Below are positions 37,226 through 48,792 of a DNA stretch of 64,000 nucleotides, piece by piece. Both the position numbers and the translations under genes were made by a program. A model generated the notes under the pieces. It did no database searches, was not told where the DNA came from, and worked only from the letters and a program-made list of their open reading frames with translations. Each line of letters begins with the position of its first letter. Position 1 is the stretch's first letter. This DNA comes from Beta vulgaris subsp. vulgaris (Eukaryota > Streptophyta > Magnoliopsida > Caryophyllales > Amaranthaceae): the NCBI RefSeq assembly GCF_026745355.1, contig NC_079206.1, positions 24,648,937-24,712,936 on the forward strand. The letters are read 5' to 3'.

Positions 37226-39304
37226 CAAAGATCTTCCAAAATATGTAAGGTTAGGAGAATATGTAAATTATGTAAGATTTGGCAGAATATGTAAAATTTG
37301 TCCCTTTTACAAAGATCTTCCAAAATAGATGGGCAATGGTGAGGAGAGGTGCGCCAACAGTGAGCAAATGCAAGGTTATTGGATACTTCAGGGAAGCCCA
37401 ATTAGAACCACACGTGTAAGTTTCTCTACATGTGGCTCGTCTGTGATTACTTCTTTGAGTTTGCGTCCATTAGCGGACTGATCACTTCAAGAATTCTATA
37501 AGACTACAAAAGGCGCTAAGCCAATTAAAGAACAAAGGAAGATTTTCTTTTACGGGTCAATTTAAAGAATATGCTTTCTTTTCGTATGGGAGAGAGTGAA
37601 TAGGCAGGAATTGTATTTACCATAAAAATTAGATGAGGCATTTTCGCCTCTTCTATTTAAGTTAAGAAGGATAATCGATCAACAAGACCCTTCTTTTCCC
37701 AAAAGCTGATTCAATAGGAGCATACTTCATATTTGCTTTATTCGAATTCATTCTTGCTAACTACCGCGAATCTGAAAAGGGCATCTTCTGTATATGGAGA
37801 GAGGAATCAACACCCCAAAGGAAGAACATAAATCCAGGACTTGATGCGGTCGGGGTTAAAACAACTCCAGCTACCAACAAGAGAGGTAAGGCGGTGGTGC
37901 TAAACCATAAAAGAAGAGAATATAGCCTTTCTCGCCTATTCCCTTGCATAGATTCTTATGGGAAATTCTCACTGATATCATCCAACTATTGACTTTTGAT
38001 AATGATAGACGATTTTTTTTTACCTTCTCACTCCCACCAGTGTGTTTATGGCTTCTTAATTAAAGTGGTTGTTCAATTAGAAAATGTTAAGATTATTAAT
38101 GGGTAGATAGTACGGATACTATCATATTCCTTATAACCTTCCCACCTCTGGTTCAACATCCCAACAATTATGTATTATATCACCTCATTCCAAAACCCCT
38201 TTCTTCCTTTTCTTTTTTCATTTTTGGAAAAATATTTTTCAATACCCCATTTAATAATTAATTACAATTGGGGTTGGCTCAAGTGGCGAGTTTTTCCATC
38301 TTCTTTATCAAAGTATAGGATTCCATTCATACCCCAAGTATTTGCTTGGGATTAAGGGGGAGGGGGTCGGGATGTTTGGTTTGTAATGGACCTCTAGGTG
38401 GGGGCTCTATACGAGGCAGAGTAGAGGATTTCATCTTACCTTAAAACACAAAAACTAAGTCCAAACATAACCCATTAGTCTACTATAATTTTAACTTATT
38501 GTCTCTTCAATTTGAGAACTCGTGAAACTACTCATGGTCATGGTTGATTACATGACCAACCATTATTTCTGAAAAGAAAAATCCTTAATATCTCCATGGC
38601 TTTGCAATGCAATCATGACTTCTAGATTTATCCAGCATACAGACTCTCTCTATATTACCCTCTTTTCCTACAAATTCACCTTTAGATCGAAGAAGAATAA
38701 GTTGAGGAGAGAGAAAGCTTAATTTTCGTAACCATGTTGGGAACTCGGATAAGTTTTCTTTCTCCCAAAAATACCTTCTCTTAGTTACCCTCTTTCTCGC
38801 AGCTAATTTAAGTTAGGGTTTTTATTTTGCATAATTTTCTTGGATCTTGATTTTGGTGAAGGAATCCAAGCTAAGGCCTCATCATGGAGAAGTCGGTTTT
38901 GCAACAACCAATTGAAGTTGTCGTAGTTAGCTCATCAGTTGTATTCATAACAGTACATTTATAAAATTGTTTGCCTTCGGAATGTCCTGTTGATATTACC
39001 CTTTTGATTATTTTTTTTGGATTTTGGTTTGAATTATATTGGTGTAGAAAAAACACTAATTAAGGGGTTGATTTAGATGGGAGTTGATTATTTTCTTTTT
39101 AAAGTGATGTGATTTTATTGGGTTTATAATGTGATGCTTGCCTAGTATTTCATCAATCGTTTAAAAGACTAGAATTAGAAGTAGAGGGTTTGGATGTTGC
39201 TAAAGTCACTAAGTCTTTGACACATAATTTAGTGTTTCATGCTGCTCTAAAGTCACTTAGTTAGCTTACTATTTAGTGTTTTTTATGATTTTTTATTGCT
39301 TATT
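37226..39304. other. Intergenic DNA; part (about 37495-37950) possibly organelle-derived
   Basis: No conserved gene was found. The 37495-37950 segment has more even base composition than its AT-rich neighbours and phrases reminiscent of plant mitochondrial DNA (ctcgcctattcccttgcat, ctaactaccgcgaatctg). That resemblance is an impression, not a match. The segment near 38630-38900 reads like a CT-rich leader but contains no recognisable coding exon. Confidence 0.3.
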
Positions 39305-40180
39305 AGCTATGTTACTCCGACACGGATACGGGTGTCGTATCCAAGTAGGGATCGGAGGATCAGACACTCTACTCCAAAAGTATGGCCGATACGGGGATAC
39401 GGTCAAAAGAGTGTCTTGACCAGTTTTATAGACACGGGTATCATATAACTGTCGGAAAAAAAATCCACGCACCTTTTTTCTGTAAAAAGAAAAGTTGTAA
39501 AATTGTTAAAAAGTAGGTAGAATTTAAAATTTACCTTGAAAATTATTATAATTAAAGAATAGCAGACATTTATTTTTTATGTTGGTTTGATAAGTAAGAG
39601 TAAATGAGGGTCATGTTCCAATACACACTAGTTCCAATAGTCAACTGTCAATGCAGACATTTAATAAGTATTTATATTGCTTTTATCTATAATATTTCAA
39701 GCTTTTAGTAGTATTTGTTTTTTTTTTCAGAACCCACGTTTCTGACCTCCCACTCTCCCAGGCTCCCACCCTTTCACCTTCTATCTCTTTCTTTCATCTT
39801 CTTCACTTCTCTTCGTTCTTCCTCTCTGTGTCAATCACATCATAGAATCGGATAATAATGGAGTCCTCCTTCCAGTTTGAAATTGATCGAAAAGCAAAAT
39901 CCCCATGGTAATTTTTCTAATCTCGATCTCCTCTCTTTCCAATTTCACATCTAGGGGTTGTCATCCAAGCCCTAGTTCTGTATTTCTCCTTTGCAATTTC
40001 AATGAGCTTTTCTTTATTCTCTTTTTCTCTTCTGATTGGGTGATTTCGACACCTGTCTTCAACACTTTTTCGATACCCGACTCTGACACTTCTCCCAGGC
40101 GTGTCGAGCGTCGTGTCGCGTGTCGTGTCAAGTAGACACGCGACATCCAAGGTGAAAGAGGGTGTCGAATTAACACAGCT
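39305..40180. mobile_element. Non-autonomous DNA transposon carrying a possible captured first exon
   Basis: The ends AGCTATGTTACTCCGACAC and (inverse) AGCTGTGTTAATTCGACAC are inverted repeats. Sub-terminal parts are dense in GTGTCG / CGACAC words, as in a common plant element family starting GCTATGTTGC. In the middle, a CT-rich leader (39720-39850) is followed by ATG at 39858, 16 codons (MESSFQFEIDRKAKSP) and a donor-like ATG|GTAATT at 39907. That looks like the 5' exon of a plant gene carried as a passenger. The source gene is not recognised. Confidence 0.55.
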
Positions 40181-40410
40181 CATTACTAATGACAAGATTT
40201 AGTATTATAGTATATTATTTTGTATAAATATTGATTAAATCTATGATAATTACCATTTATCAAAGGGATACTATCTCAGATGACCCTGACATATAACAAT
40301 TTTTCCAAATAACCCCGACATTTTCACCCTTATCTTAGATAACCCTGAACTTTAATTTGTTATTAAACTTAATGAAATAGCTACGAAGGTCAATTAGTAG
40401 ATGGTGGTAT

Positions 40411-41164
40411 GAGGTGTAGGATGAGCATCCTATACCAGCTCCAAAACGCAAGGCAAGAAGAATGAAACGCACCAACTCCAACATGTAAAAAGTAATTGAT
40501 TTGACAGCCAATGTACATTCCCATTACATCTAGTGTACATGTCGAAAATTCAAAAAGTAACTGATTTGACAGTTATTGTTCACCATCTAATAACTGATTT
40601 GATGTCAACCGCCATCATTTCCCCTCATATACTATTCACCACTTCTCTCTTTTCCACACTCAACCTCCTTGTACATTCTTGGCTTCGTGGTTGTTCATTA
40701 ACAAAATCAAAATATACAATGACAGCCCCCAACTGAAAGTAACCCAATTCCTGAAGCTGATGTCAAGTGATAATTTGCAATCTTTGTACACTGGGTGTGT
40801 TGATGTTTGTTCACTAATGAAATTCAATATGTATAATTACAGTCCCATACCGAAATATGTCAAGTGAGTAATTTCCAATCTTTGTACACTGGTGTGTTGA
40901 TGTTTGTTCACTACTGAAATTTAATATGTACAATTATAGTCTCATACCGAAATTCAATAAATCACAATATACATTGATCGTCATTACTTTGATCACTGAA
41001 AATCTCCAAATGTACACTCGTATATTATTCTACACCAAATCATACGCATTTGTACATTGAAAAAATTATTTCAGGTGATGAGAGGGAAAAAGCTGGTCCA
41101 CTTTAAAAAATACTGCTAAAAGTCAGCCTAATAGGCAAGGTGTAGGATGCTCATCCTACACCTC
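40411..41164. mobile_element. Small element with palindromic inverted ends, nested in the MULE-like element
   Basis: Left GAGGTGTAGGATGAGCATCC and right GGATGCTCATCCTACACCTC are inverted copies over ~26 bp, and each end is itself nearly palindromic. The interior holds two diverged direct repeats around 'ttgtacact.ggtgtgttgatgtttgttcact' (near 40785 and 40883). It is non-coding. Confidence 0.6.
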
Positions 41165-41467
41165 GGTGTAGGATCTAATTTGTGAACGGCGGTAGCTTCT
41201 CGTCTTCTACAAGTAATTGAACTCGTCAAAACTAAAATTCACTCCTTCGAAGTCACTCATCAATGGCCTTTAGCTCATTCTCTCTTTCTCCTCCAATTTT
41301 CCTCTTTCCTATTTCCTTTTTCTCTCTCTTATTCCTCTTTCCACTGGGATTTTGTGACAACTACATCAACAACAACACAATAACAGAGCCGCTAGGGTTT
41401 GGTGATTCTTTTGGGTAATTGGTTTTTTTAGCAAAATTTTAATAATTCTCTCAAACACCCACCAAAA

Positions 41468-41897
41468 TTGTCAAATGACAACAAGAAAAAAGTACAAGAC
41501 AAGAGCAAGAAGAAGCAATTTCAGTTAGATTTCTTGAGCAACATCATCATCAAATTAGCATCCCTAAACCCCATGAATTACCTGATTTCTTACGAAAATC
41601 CCCGAAATTGTTTGACATGTATTAAGATGGTAAGGAAGTTGAGGAGTTCATTAAGGAGGAGAAGCGAGAAACTGAGGCACATGATGATGAAGTGGTTGAG
41701 TATGTGACGAGGGTTTTGATGATGTGGGTCGATAAGATTGCTCATTTTAGGAAGGATTTTGGGTTACCATGGGATTTTAGGAGCAATTGGGTGCATAAGT
41801 ATCCAAAGTTTATTGAGGTTTATGAGCAATTATGCGATTTGTTTGGTTGTTTATGCAAGGAAAACTGTGAAAGATTGGGTATAAATAGGAATGGATA
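41468..41897 (+). pseudogene. PORR-domain-like gene fragment captured in the MULE-like element
   Basis: Two overlapping open segments (41468-41707 and 41692-41898) are in different frames. The second reads VDKIAHFRKDFGLPWDFRSN followed by WVHKYPKFIEVYE. This resembles the Plant Organelle RNA Recognition (PORR) family, whose members help splice organelle introns. CT-rich leader-like sequence lies just upstream (41240-41340). Only a fraction of a PORR protein is present, with a frame change, so it is not functional as such. The assignment rests on one motif. Confidence 0.5.
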
Positions 41898-42244
41898 GCG
41901 AATTACAGGTGGAGGACAAATCATGTGTTGGTGGAGGAGGTGGAGGAAAGAGAGGAAATCAGGGGGGTGGTGGAGGAAAAAGAGGAAATTAGGGGGTCGT
42001 GGAGGGGGGGGGGGAGAGAGAGAGGAGCTTACACCATTGATGAGTGCTTAAGAAGAGTGAGCATTGAAAAACAAGAGAGAAAGAGATGAGCTTGGTTTTA
42101 CTTTTAAATAGTTAATGTCGTTAGGTATTTCGTCAGATTTAATGACAAAATACAAGTTCAGGGTTATGTGAGATAGGGGTGAAAATGTCGGGATTATTTG
42201 GGAAAAGGCCTATATGTTAGGGTCACCCGAGATAATATCCCTTT

Positions 42245-43169
42245 ACCAAATCCCATAGTTCAACAAAATTGGCTTCTTTAATCTAATTCAAATTGAAATT
42301 TAATTTTAGAAGAAAAAAAGACGCAGGATATATCAAGTCCCTTTATCAAAAGTCGTAAATAATTGTATTAATTTCTAAGTAGTCTTTGTTTCATAGACCA
42401 TAATATGGAATTGTATTACTTTCAAAAGAGAACTTTTTATGATTTTTTATAAGGAAAAATTATTTAGAATAAGTTAACCTTTGCGTGGTCTTTTCAAAAT
42501 AAGGCAAACTTTCGATTATTAATGACCAAGCTAATTTACCGAGATTAAATTTTATAAAGTTTAATAACAGTTTACCAATTTGACCCGTAATTAATTGAAC
42601 TTGTGAAATGTATGTTGACCTTACCCAAACCCCCTTCTATCTCCTTTATCTCTCCTACCATTAACCCACCAACTCTAATTACTTATAATATTTTAGGTAC
42701 ACCCATAAGCACCTAGAACAAGGTACTACCTCTTACATATTTTGCTCAAATCTAAAATATGCAATATGAAATGAGCAAGATATGTGAGAGGGAGTACCTA
42801 AAAGGTTCTCCTAATTACTTCTTTATACATCCTTCATTCGCTTTCGGCAAACCGTCTCTCCTTCTTCCATCAACCACACCACCATTGCCCCTCTCTCTTG
42901 TTCCCCTATATTGTACCGACATGGCCCTACCACCACCACATACTGCAACATTTAATGAACTAAAGGAGGAACTTAAGGTTTTCAGTGAATCACTATCATC
43001 ATTGAATCAACATTATCAATCATCCTCATCATCAACCATCATGATTTGAGTTGATACGTGGAGGAGATGTGAAATGGTGGAATCAAGCACCCAACCACCC
43101 TAAGCTCCACCTTAAAGCCATAATTTATCTCTTTCTCGCATCTTTATCTCTCATGTAGTAGCACCACCA
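42245..43169. other. AT-rich spacer with an unrecognised small open frame
   Basis: Between the MULE-like element and the Copia fragment lies a CT-rich stretch and a short frame with an ATG near 42921 coding about 42 residues (MALPPPHTATFNELKEELKV...). It resembles the start of a plant protein or a retroelement leader, but I cannot name it. Confidence 0.3.
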
Positions 43170-43650
43170 CTGGTGAATGACCCAAATTGGAATGCGGTAA
43201 TACTTGATAAATATGGTGCTCTTATTAAAACAGGGACATGGGAGTTGGTACCTAGCCCTGCGGGGGGTAAATATTGTTAATTGCATGTGGCTTTTCAAAC
43301 ATAAACTGAAATCTAACGGAGACCTTGAAAGACACAAAGCTCGGCTTGTTTGTGATGGCATGTCTTAGGAAGTTGGCGTTGACTGTAATGAGACATTTAG
43401 CCCTGTGGTTAAACCGCAGACTATTCGTACTGTATTAAGCTTATCTATGGCTCGCAAGTGGTCTATTCATCAGCTAGATGTTAAAAATGTCTATCTTTAT
43501 GGTGATCTTCGTGAGACAGTAAATATGTATCAACCTCCCGAGTTCGTTGATTCTCGCACTCCCGATTATGTTTGTCGTTTGCGTAAGGCTCTCTATGGCC
43601 TAAAACAGGCACCACGTGCCTGATATCAACGTTTTGCTACTTATATCTTG
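43170..43650 (+). pseudogene. Copia reverse transcriptase fragment
   Basis: Residues typical of the Copia RT N-terminus occur in order: [99 protein letters not shown] frame change, at least two stops (one right after QAPRA) and loss of the YVDD region show decay. It is cut off at about 43650, where Tekay LTR sequence begins. Confidence 0.85.
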
Positions 43651-44114
43651 AAGAGATTGTTAAATCTTCCCAAATCAATTAAAATCGCATACTTTCTAAC
43701 TCAATATAAATCTCATAAAAATCTGATTTTATAAGATTTAACAAAATATTTTAAATATTTAAAGTTTTCGGTTTTATTTTAAAGAATCAATTTTTCAAAA
43801 CAACACTTATAAAAAAAATCCGAAAATTACATACTAACATGTATAATCTAATTTTATTACCCAAAAATGAATTTCGGATTTTATAAAATTATGTATCAAA
43901 TATTTGTTTTAATAACTAATTAAATAAATAAGATAATGACAAGAGCAGCTATTGTTAAAATTATACTAAAATAACCTTTAAAATTCAAACTATATTTCCC
44001 TCCAAATGATTCCCTCCAATGTGATTTTAAAATAGTTTAAAATGAGTTTTGAAGATAAAATTTAAAATTGTTTTAAATAATCTCAATAAATGCCTAAAAA
44101 TACGGGGTATTATA
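43651..44114 (-). repeat. Truncated 3' LTR of the Tekay-type element
   Basis: It is collinear with 51843-51961, 62484-62557 and 62876-63148, without the SIRE and MITE insertions. Its outer 1.7 kb (equivalent to 50154-51842) is missing. The inner terminus has changed to ...GTATTATA where the right copy has GTATTACA. Confidence 0.9.
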
Positions 44115-44130
44115 GTCTACCCCCTTAAAA
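44115..44130 (-). other. Polypurine tract of the Tekay-type element
   Basis: On the minus strand TTTTAAGGGGGTAGAC lies directly before the 3' LTR start, the position where plus-strand synthesis is primed. Confidence 0.75.
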
Positions 44131-44287
44131 GAAGTTTCGTCCCGAAACTTACAAAGATTTTAAAAATATTTGTTTTCGTGCTAAAATTATGAATGCACAT
44201 GTAAGATGCAATATTATGACTCTATATGCTCTAAGAATGTAAAAGCGCGCGAAACTCTATCGCATTCTACCCCCCTTAAAAAGGGAG

Positions 44288-47200
44288 TTACGCCCCCGTA
44301 ACTGTACTAACCTCAATGAACAACTCTGAGTACTTTCTACACATTTCGTCCTCAGCCTCCCAAGTCGCTTCCTCGGTTTTGTGATTGGACCAAAGAACTT
44401 TCAATAACTTTACATCCTTGTTTCTAGTACTACGGACTTTGCTATCTAGGATCTTAATCGGTCTTTCCTCATAGGTTAAGGTCTCATCCAATTCGATAGA
44501 TTCAGGCTGCAACACATGAGAAGAATTGCAATATACTTCCTCAATTGTGACACATGAAAGACATTATGTACTTGCTTAACTCATTAGGTAACTCTAAACG
44601 ATAAGCCACCTTGCCAACCCTGTCAAAATTTTATAGGGTCCAATGTACTTTGGGCTTAGCTTGCCTCTCTTTCCAAACCTCATTACCCCTTTTGTCGGAG
44701 AAACTTTGAGTAAGACGCTTTCTCCAACCTCGTACTCCTCATCCCTCCTCTTCAAATCGGCATAGCTTTTCTGTCGATCTTGGCGCTCTATCTTTTCCTG
44801 AATATAATCTGACTTGCTTCACGGTGTCCTCGATAAACTCTGGCCCAAGTACAATCGTTTCACTTATATCATTCCAACATATCGGGCTTCGACATTTTCG
44901 ACCATACAAAGCTTCAAACGGTGCCATTCCAATACTTGCATGATGACTGTTGCGTAGGAGAATTCAATCAAATCCAAGTAATCTTCCCATGATCCTTGAT
45001 ACTCCATTACACAAGATCTTAACATGTCTTCCAATGTCTGAATAGTTCTCTCAGTTTGCCCATCAGTAGCTGGGTGAAAAGCGTACTCATCAGTAGCTTG
45101 GTCCCCATTGTTTTTGCACACTTTGCCAAAAGTTCGATAAGAACCTAGAATCTCGATCAGAGATGATGTCCTTTGGTACTCCATGATACTTCACTACAAC
45201 TTCACATAGGCTATAGCCAATTGATCCATCGACCAAGTATTCTTCATTGGTATAAAATGCGGTCTTAGTCAAACGGTCCACTACCACCCAAATAGTATCA
45301 TTTCCTTTCTTACTTTTGGAAGGCTCCCACAAAATCCATTGAGATAGAGTCCCATTTCCAGCTAGGCACTTCCAAAGGTTGGACCATCCCTTGAGGTCTC
45401 TTATGTTCAATCTTTACCTTTTGACAAGTAAGACACTTAGCCACAAATTCAGCAACTTCTTTCTTCATGTTTGACCACCAAAAAGTCTTCTTCAAATCCT
45501 TATACAACTTATCTCCCCCTGGATGCATTGAGTATGGTGATTGTGAGCTTCCTCCATCAATTTCTGCTTAAGATCCCCTTGATTCTGAGGCACACACCAT
45601 CTTCCTTTGAATCTCACACTGCCATCATCAAATATTTTGAAGTCTAGTGCTTGGCCCTCTTGAATTTTCTTCTTAATTTTCTCCAATTTATCATCCCCAG
45701 CTTGACTTTCCCTGATCTCATCAAGAATAGAAGGTTGGATCGCTATGGCACCTAGTAGTTCTTCTACGCTTCCTAGCTCCATGACTTCCAAGTTCATCTT
45801 CTGAAACTCCATACATAACTGATCTGGCAATATTATTGCATTAATCGAATGACTAGTCTTCCTACTCAAAGCATCAGCCACAACGTTAGCCTTCCCTTCA
45901 TGATACTGGATATCCAAGTCATATCCTTAATGAGTTCTAACCATCTCCTTTGCCTCATGTTCAACTCCTTTTGAGTAAATATGTACTTCAAGCTCTTATG
46001 ATCTGTATAAATCTTACAAGTTACTCCATATAAATAGTGTCTCCAAATCTTCAAGGCGAACACAATGGCAGCTAATTCTAAATCATGAGTTGGATAATTC
46101 ACCTCATAAGGTTTCAATTGCCTCGAAGCATAAGCAATCACCTTTCGATTTTGCATCAGTACACACCCTAAGCCATATTTCGATGCATCACTATAAACCT
46201 CATATTGTTGACCTTCATCTGGCAATGCTAAAACTGGTGCTGAAGTTAACCTGTTCTTCAAGTTCTGAAATGCCTCCTCACACTCTGAACTCCAAATAAA
46301 TTTACACTCCTTTTTCATCAAGTTAGTCATAGGCCTGAAATCCTAGAGAAGTCCTTCACAAATCTTCGATAATATCCGGCCAACCCCAAGAAACTCCTTA
46401 TATCAGATACACTCTTCGGAGTAGGCCATTCAGTAACAGCTCGAATCTTAGCGGGATCCACTGAAACACCCTCTTTCGAGATCACATGGCCCAAAAATGC
46501 AACTTCCTCCAACCAAAACTCACATTTAGAAAGCTTAGCATATAACTGATGCTCTCTCAACTTTGACAAAACTTGTCTTAAATGCTCCTCATGTGCCTCC
46601 CTATCCTTAGAGTAAACCAGAATGTCGTCGATGAAAACAACAACAAATTTATCCAAGAACGTTCTGAAAGTTCTATGCATCAAATCCATGAAAACTGCAG
46701 GTGCATTAGTCAAACCAAAAGGCATCACCGTGAACTCATAATGTCCATAGCGAGTCCTAAAGGCTGTCCTTGCGATATCATTCTCCGCAATCCTTAATTG
46801 ATGATAACCAGACCTCAGGTCTATTTTAGAAAAGATTCCAGCCCCTTGAGTTGGTCAAACAAGATCATCTATTCTCGGAAGTGGGTATTTGTTCTTGATA
46901 GTTACACTATTTAGTTCCCGATAGTCAATGCATAGCCTCAAACTCCCATCTTTCTTTTTCACAAACAGTACTGGTGCACCCCATGGTGAAGAGCTTGGCC
47001 TGATGTAGCCTTTCTCCAACAGCTCATCCAGTTGGATTTTTAGTTCCTTCATTTCTGCAGGTGCCATTCGGTATGGGGCCTTAGAGATTGGTCCTGTTCC
47101 GGGCACTAAGTCTATGGTGAAATCAAGATCTCTCACTGGCGGCATTCCTGGAATCTCGTCAGGAAAAACATCTGGAAACTCACTCACCACTGGTACCTTG

Positions 47201-47640
47201 CTAGGTTCAACCTCTTCCATTATTTCTTGAACACTACACATAAACAATGGGTACCCTTTCTTTATACAAGACTGTAGTTGCAAGGCAGAAATTATCCGTA
47301 GGCCCTTTTGTTTCCCTTCCCTCCTGTAAGTCACCCTAACCTTGTTTGGTCCGGTTAAAATACTTTTTGAGCCTCACAATTGATATGACCCTTATATTTT
47401 CCAAGCCAATCCATCCCAAGGATGACATCTAGGTCTTTCATCTCATACTCAATCAAGTCAGACGGGAATTCTATTCCTGCTATAAGTAGAGGTACCTGCC
47501 TATACAACTTAGAACAATGCAATTCTTCCTGATGGTAATGCAAAACTGACAGAAATGTTTTGGACTGACTAGTCCTAGACGTTCACCTAGGGTCCTAGTC
47601 ATGAATGAATGTGATGCTCCTGAATCAAATAGAACTTTAA
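44288..47640 (-). pseudogene. pol of the Tekay-type chromovirus (protease, RT, RNase H, integrase, chromodomain), frameshifted
   Basis: Domains read on the minus strand in order. Protease: LFDSGASHSF near 47630 and DVILGMDWLGKY near 47390. Reverse transcriptase: [28 protein letters not shown] and CIDYRELN at 47334-46855, then [11 protein letters not shown] at 46728-46327. RNase [14 protein letters not shown] and [16 protein letters not shown] at 46330-45866. Integrase: HPGGDKLY, an HHCC finger ending CLTCQKVK, DFV..., ISDRDSRF and DGQTERTIQTLE at 45528-44864. Chromodomain: RPIKILDSKVR and LKVLWSNHKTEEATWE at 44515-44288. Domains sit in changing frames, with at least five breaks, so no full polyprotein can be made. 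Confidence 0.92.
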
Positions 47641-48792
47641 CAGGCATAGAATTAACAGAAAAAGTACCAGCTATCACATCAGATGTGGCCTCGGCCTCAC
47701 GACCATTTATTGCAAAGATGCACCCCTTGGTCTGACTATTTCCATTCCCGTTTCCTGGCTTAGCACTCCCAGATTGTTGAGTAGGGTTTGACGGGTTAGA
47801 AGCTATGGTCTTGTTATCCTGGGCAGGAATAGGTGGTTTTCCTTCAGATTTCCAGTAACATTCATACTCACGATGACCTAGCTTTTGGCAATACCTACAA
47901 GTCACTGGCTTCCCTTCACAATCTTTTCCTGGGTGGTTCTTATTACACTTCTTACAATGGAACACCCTTTTGGGCCTCTCCGCCTGATTGATTTCTTGAA
48001 GTCTGATCATTGGTCCTAGCCCCAAGGTTTCTTCCATCTCTTCTTTTGCTTCCTCCCTTAAACTTTTTCTCATTCCCTAGGCTTGGGTAGTTGCCATTCC
48101 CTTTCCTCTTTTCTCCTGAAGAGTTTCCCTCTAGTTCCTTCCCTCTAATCCCATACAAGTGGGCAGCTCTCCCATAAACCTCATCAAGGGTGCTAAAGGT
48201 GGCTCCTCCGAGCTTTCCTTGCAAAGATAGGGTCAAGCCTTGCTCAAATCTTTGAGCCTTAAGAGCCTCAGTGGGTACTACTTCAGGTGCAAATCTCATT
48301 AGCTCTATGAACTTACTGTAGTATTCTGAAATGGACATGGCCCCCATCCTAAGGTTAATGAACTCCATACTTTTCTGCTTTCTTAAGTGGTAGGGTAAAA
48401 CTTGGTTCTTAAGGCTTCTTTCAACTCGGTCCACCCAAAATTGCGCTCAATCGTCAAATCATTTTTCCTTTGGCTCCACCAAAGATCTGCTTCCTCCTTC
48501 AGATAATACACTGCGTTATTCAGCTTAAGCTCTTCTGGGCAGTTGATGGCATCAAAAAGCTTGTCAAATTCCCTAATCCAGTTTTCAAGACTAGCTGGGT
48601 CCTCTTTCCCATTGTAGTAAGGGGTTTTGAAGCAGACACCCTCTTAAATACTTCTCCAAATGCATATAATTCATTGGACTTCGAGGGTGGGGTGTTCGCA
48701 ACTTGCTGGGATAAGGCAGCTATTATTTCAGTCAACTTTTTCAAAGTAGAATTCAATTTGGCACTATTTCCACCCCTATGCCTTTGAGACAT
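47641..48792 (-). pseudogene. gag of the Tekay-type chromovirus, frameshifted
   Basis: The ATG at 48792 (MSQRHRGGNSAKLN) starts a Gag that loses frame near 48610. It continues at 48434-47952 (RMGAMSISEYYSKFIELMRF, AQRFEQGL) and ends with two Cys-rich knuckles, CKKCNKNHPGKDC and CRYCQKLGHREYEC, near 47970-47880. The Gag core plus CCHC knuckle would package the element's RNA. Confidence 0.88.

Larger units (their letters stand above)
40262..42244. mobile_element. MULE-like element with long TIRs and a gene fragment (Pack-MULE type)
   Basis: Roughly 120-bp terminal inverted repeats start AAAGGGATACTATCTC on the left and AAAGGGATATTATCTC on the right. They include CCCGACATTTTCACCC on both sides. 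Long TIRs and a passenger gene fragment are typical of Mutator-like elements. No mudrA transposase is present, and a clean 9-bp duplication is not visible. A smaller element with palindromic ends is nested at 40411-41164. Confidence 0.7.

Noticed and set aside
40262..42244. 9-bp target duplication for the MULE-like element
   Set aside because: Flanks (accatttatc / accaaatccc) are only partly similar, so the duplication is not claimed.
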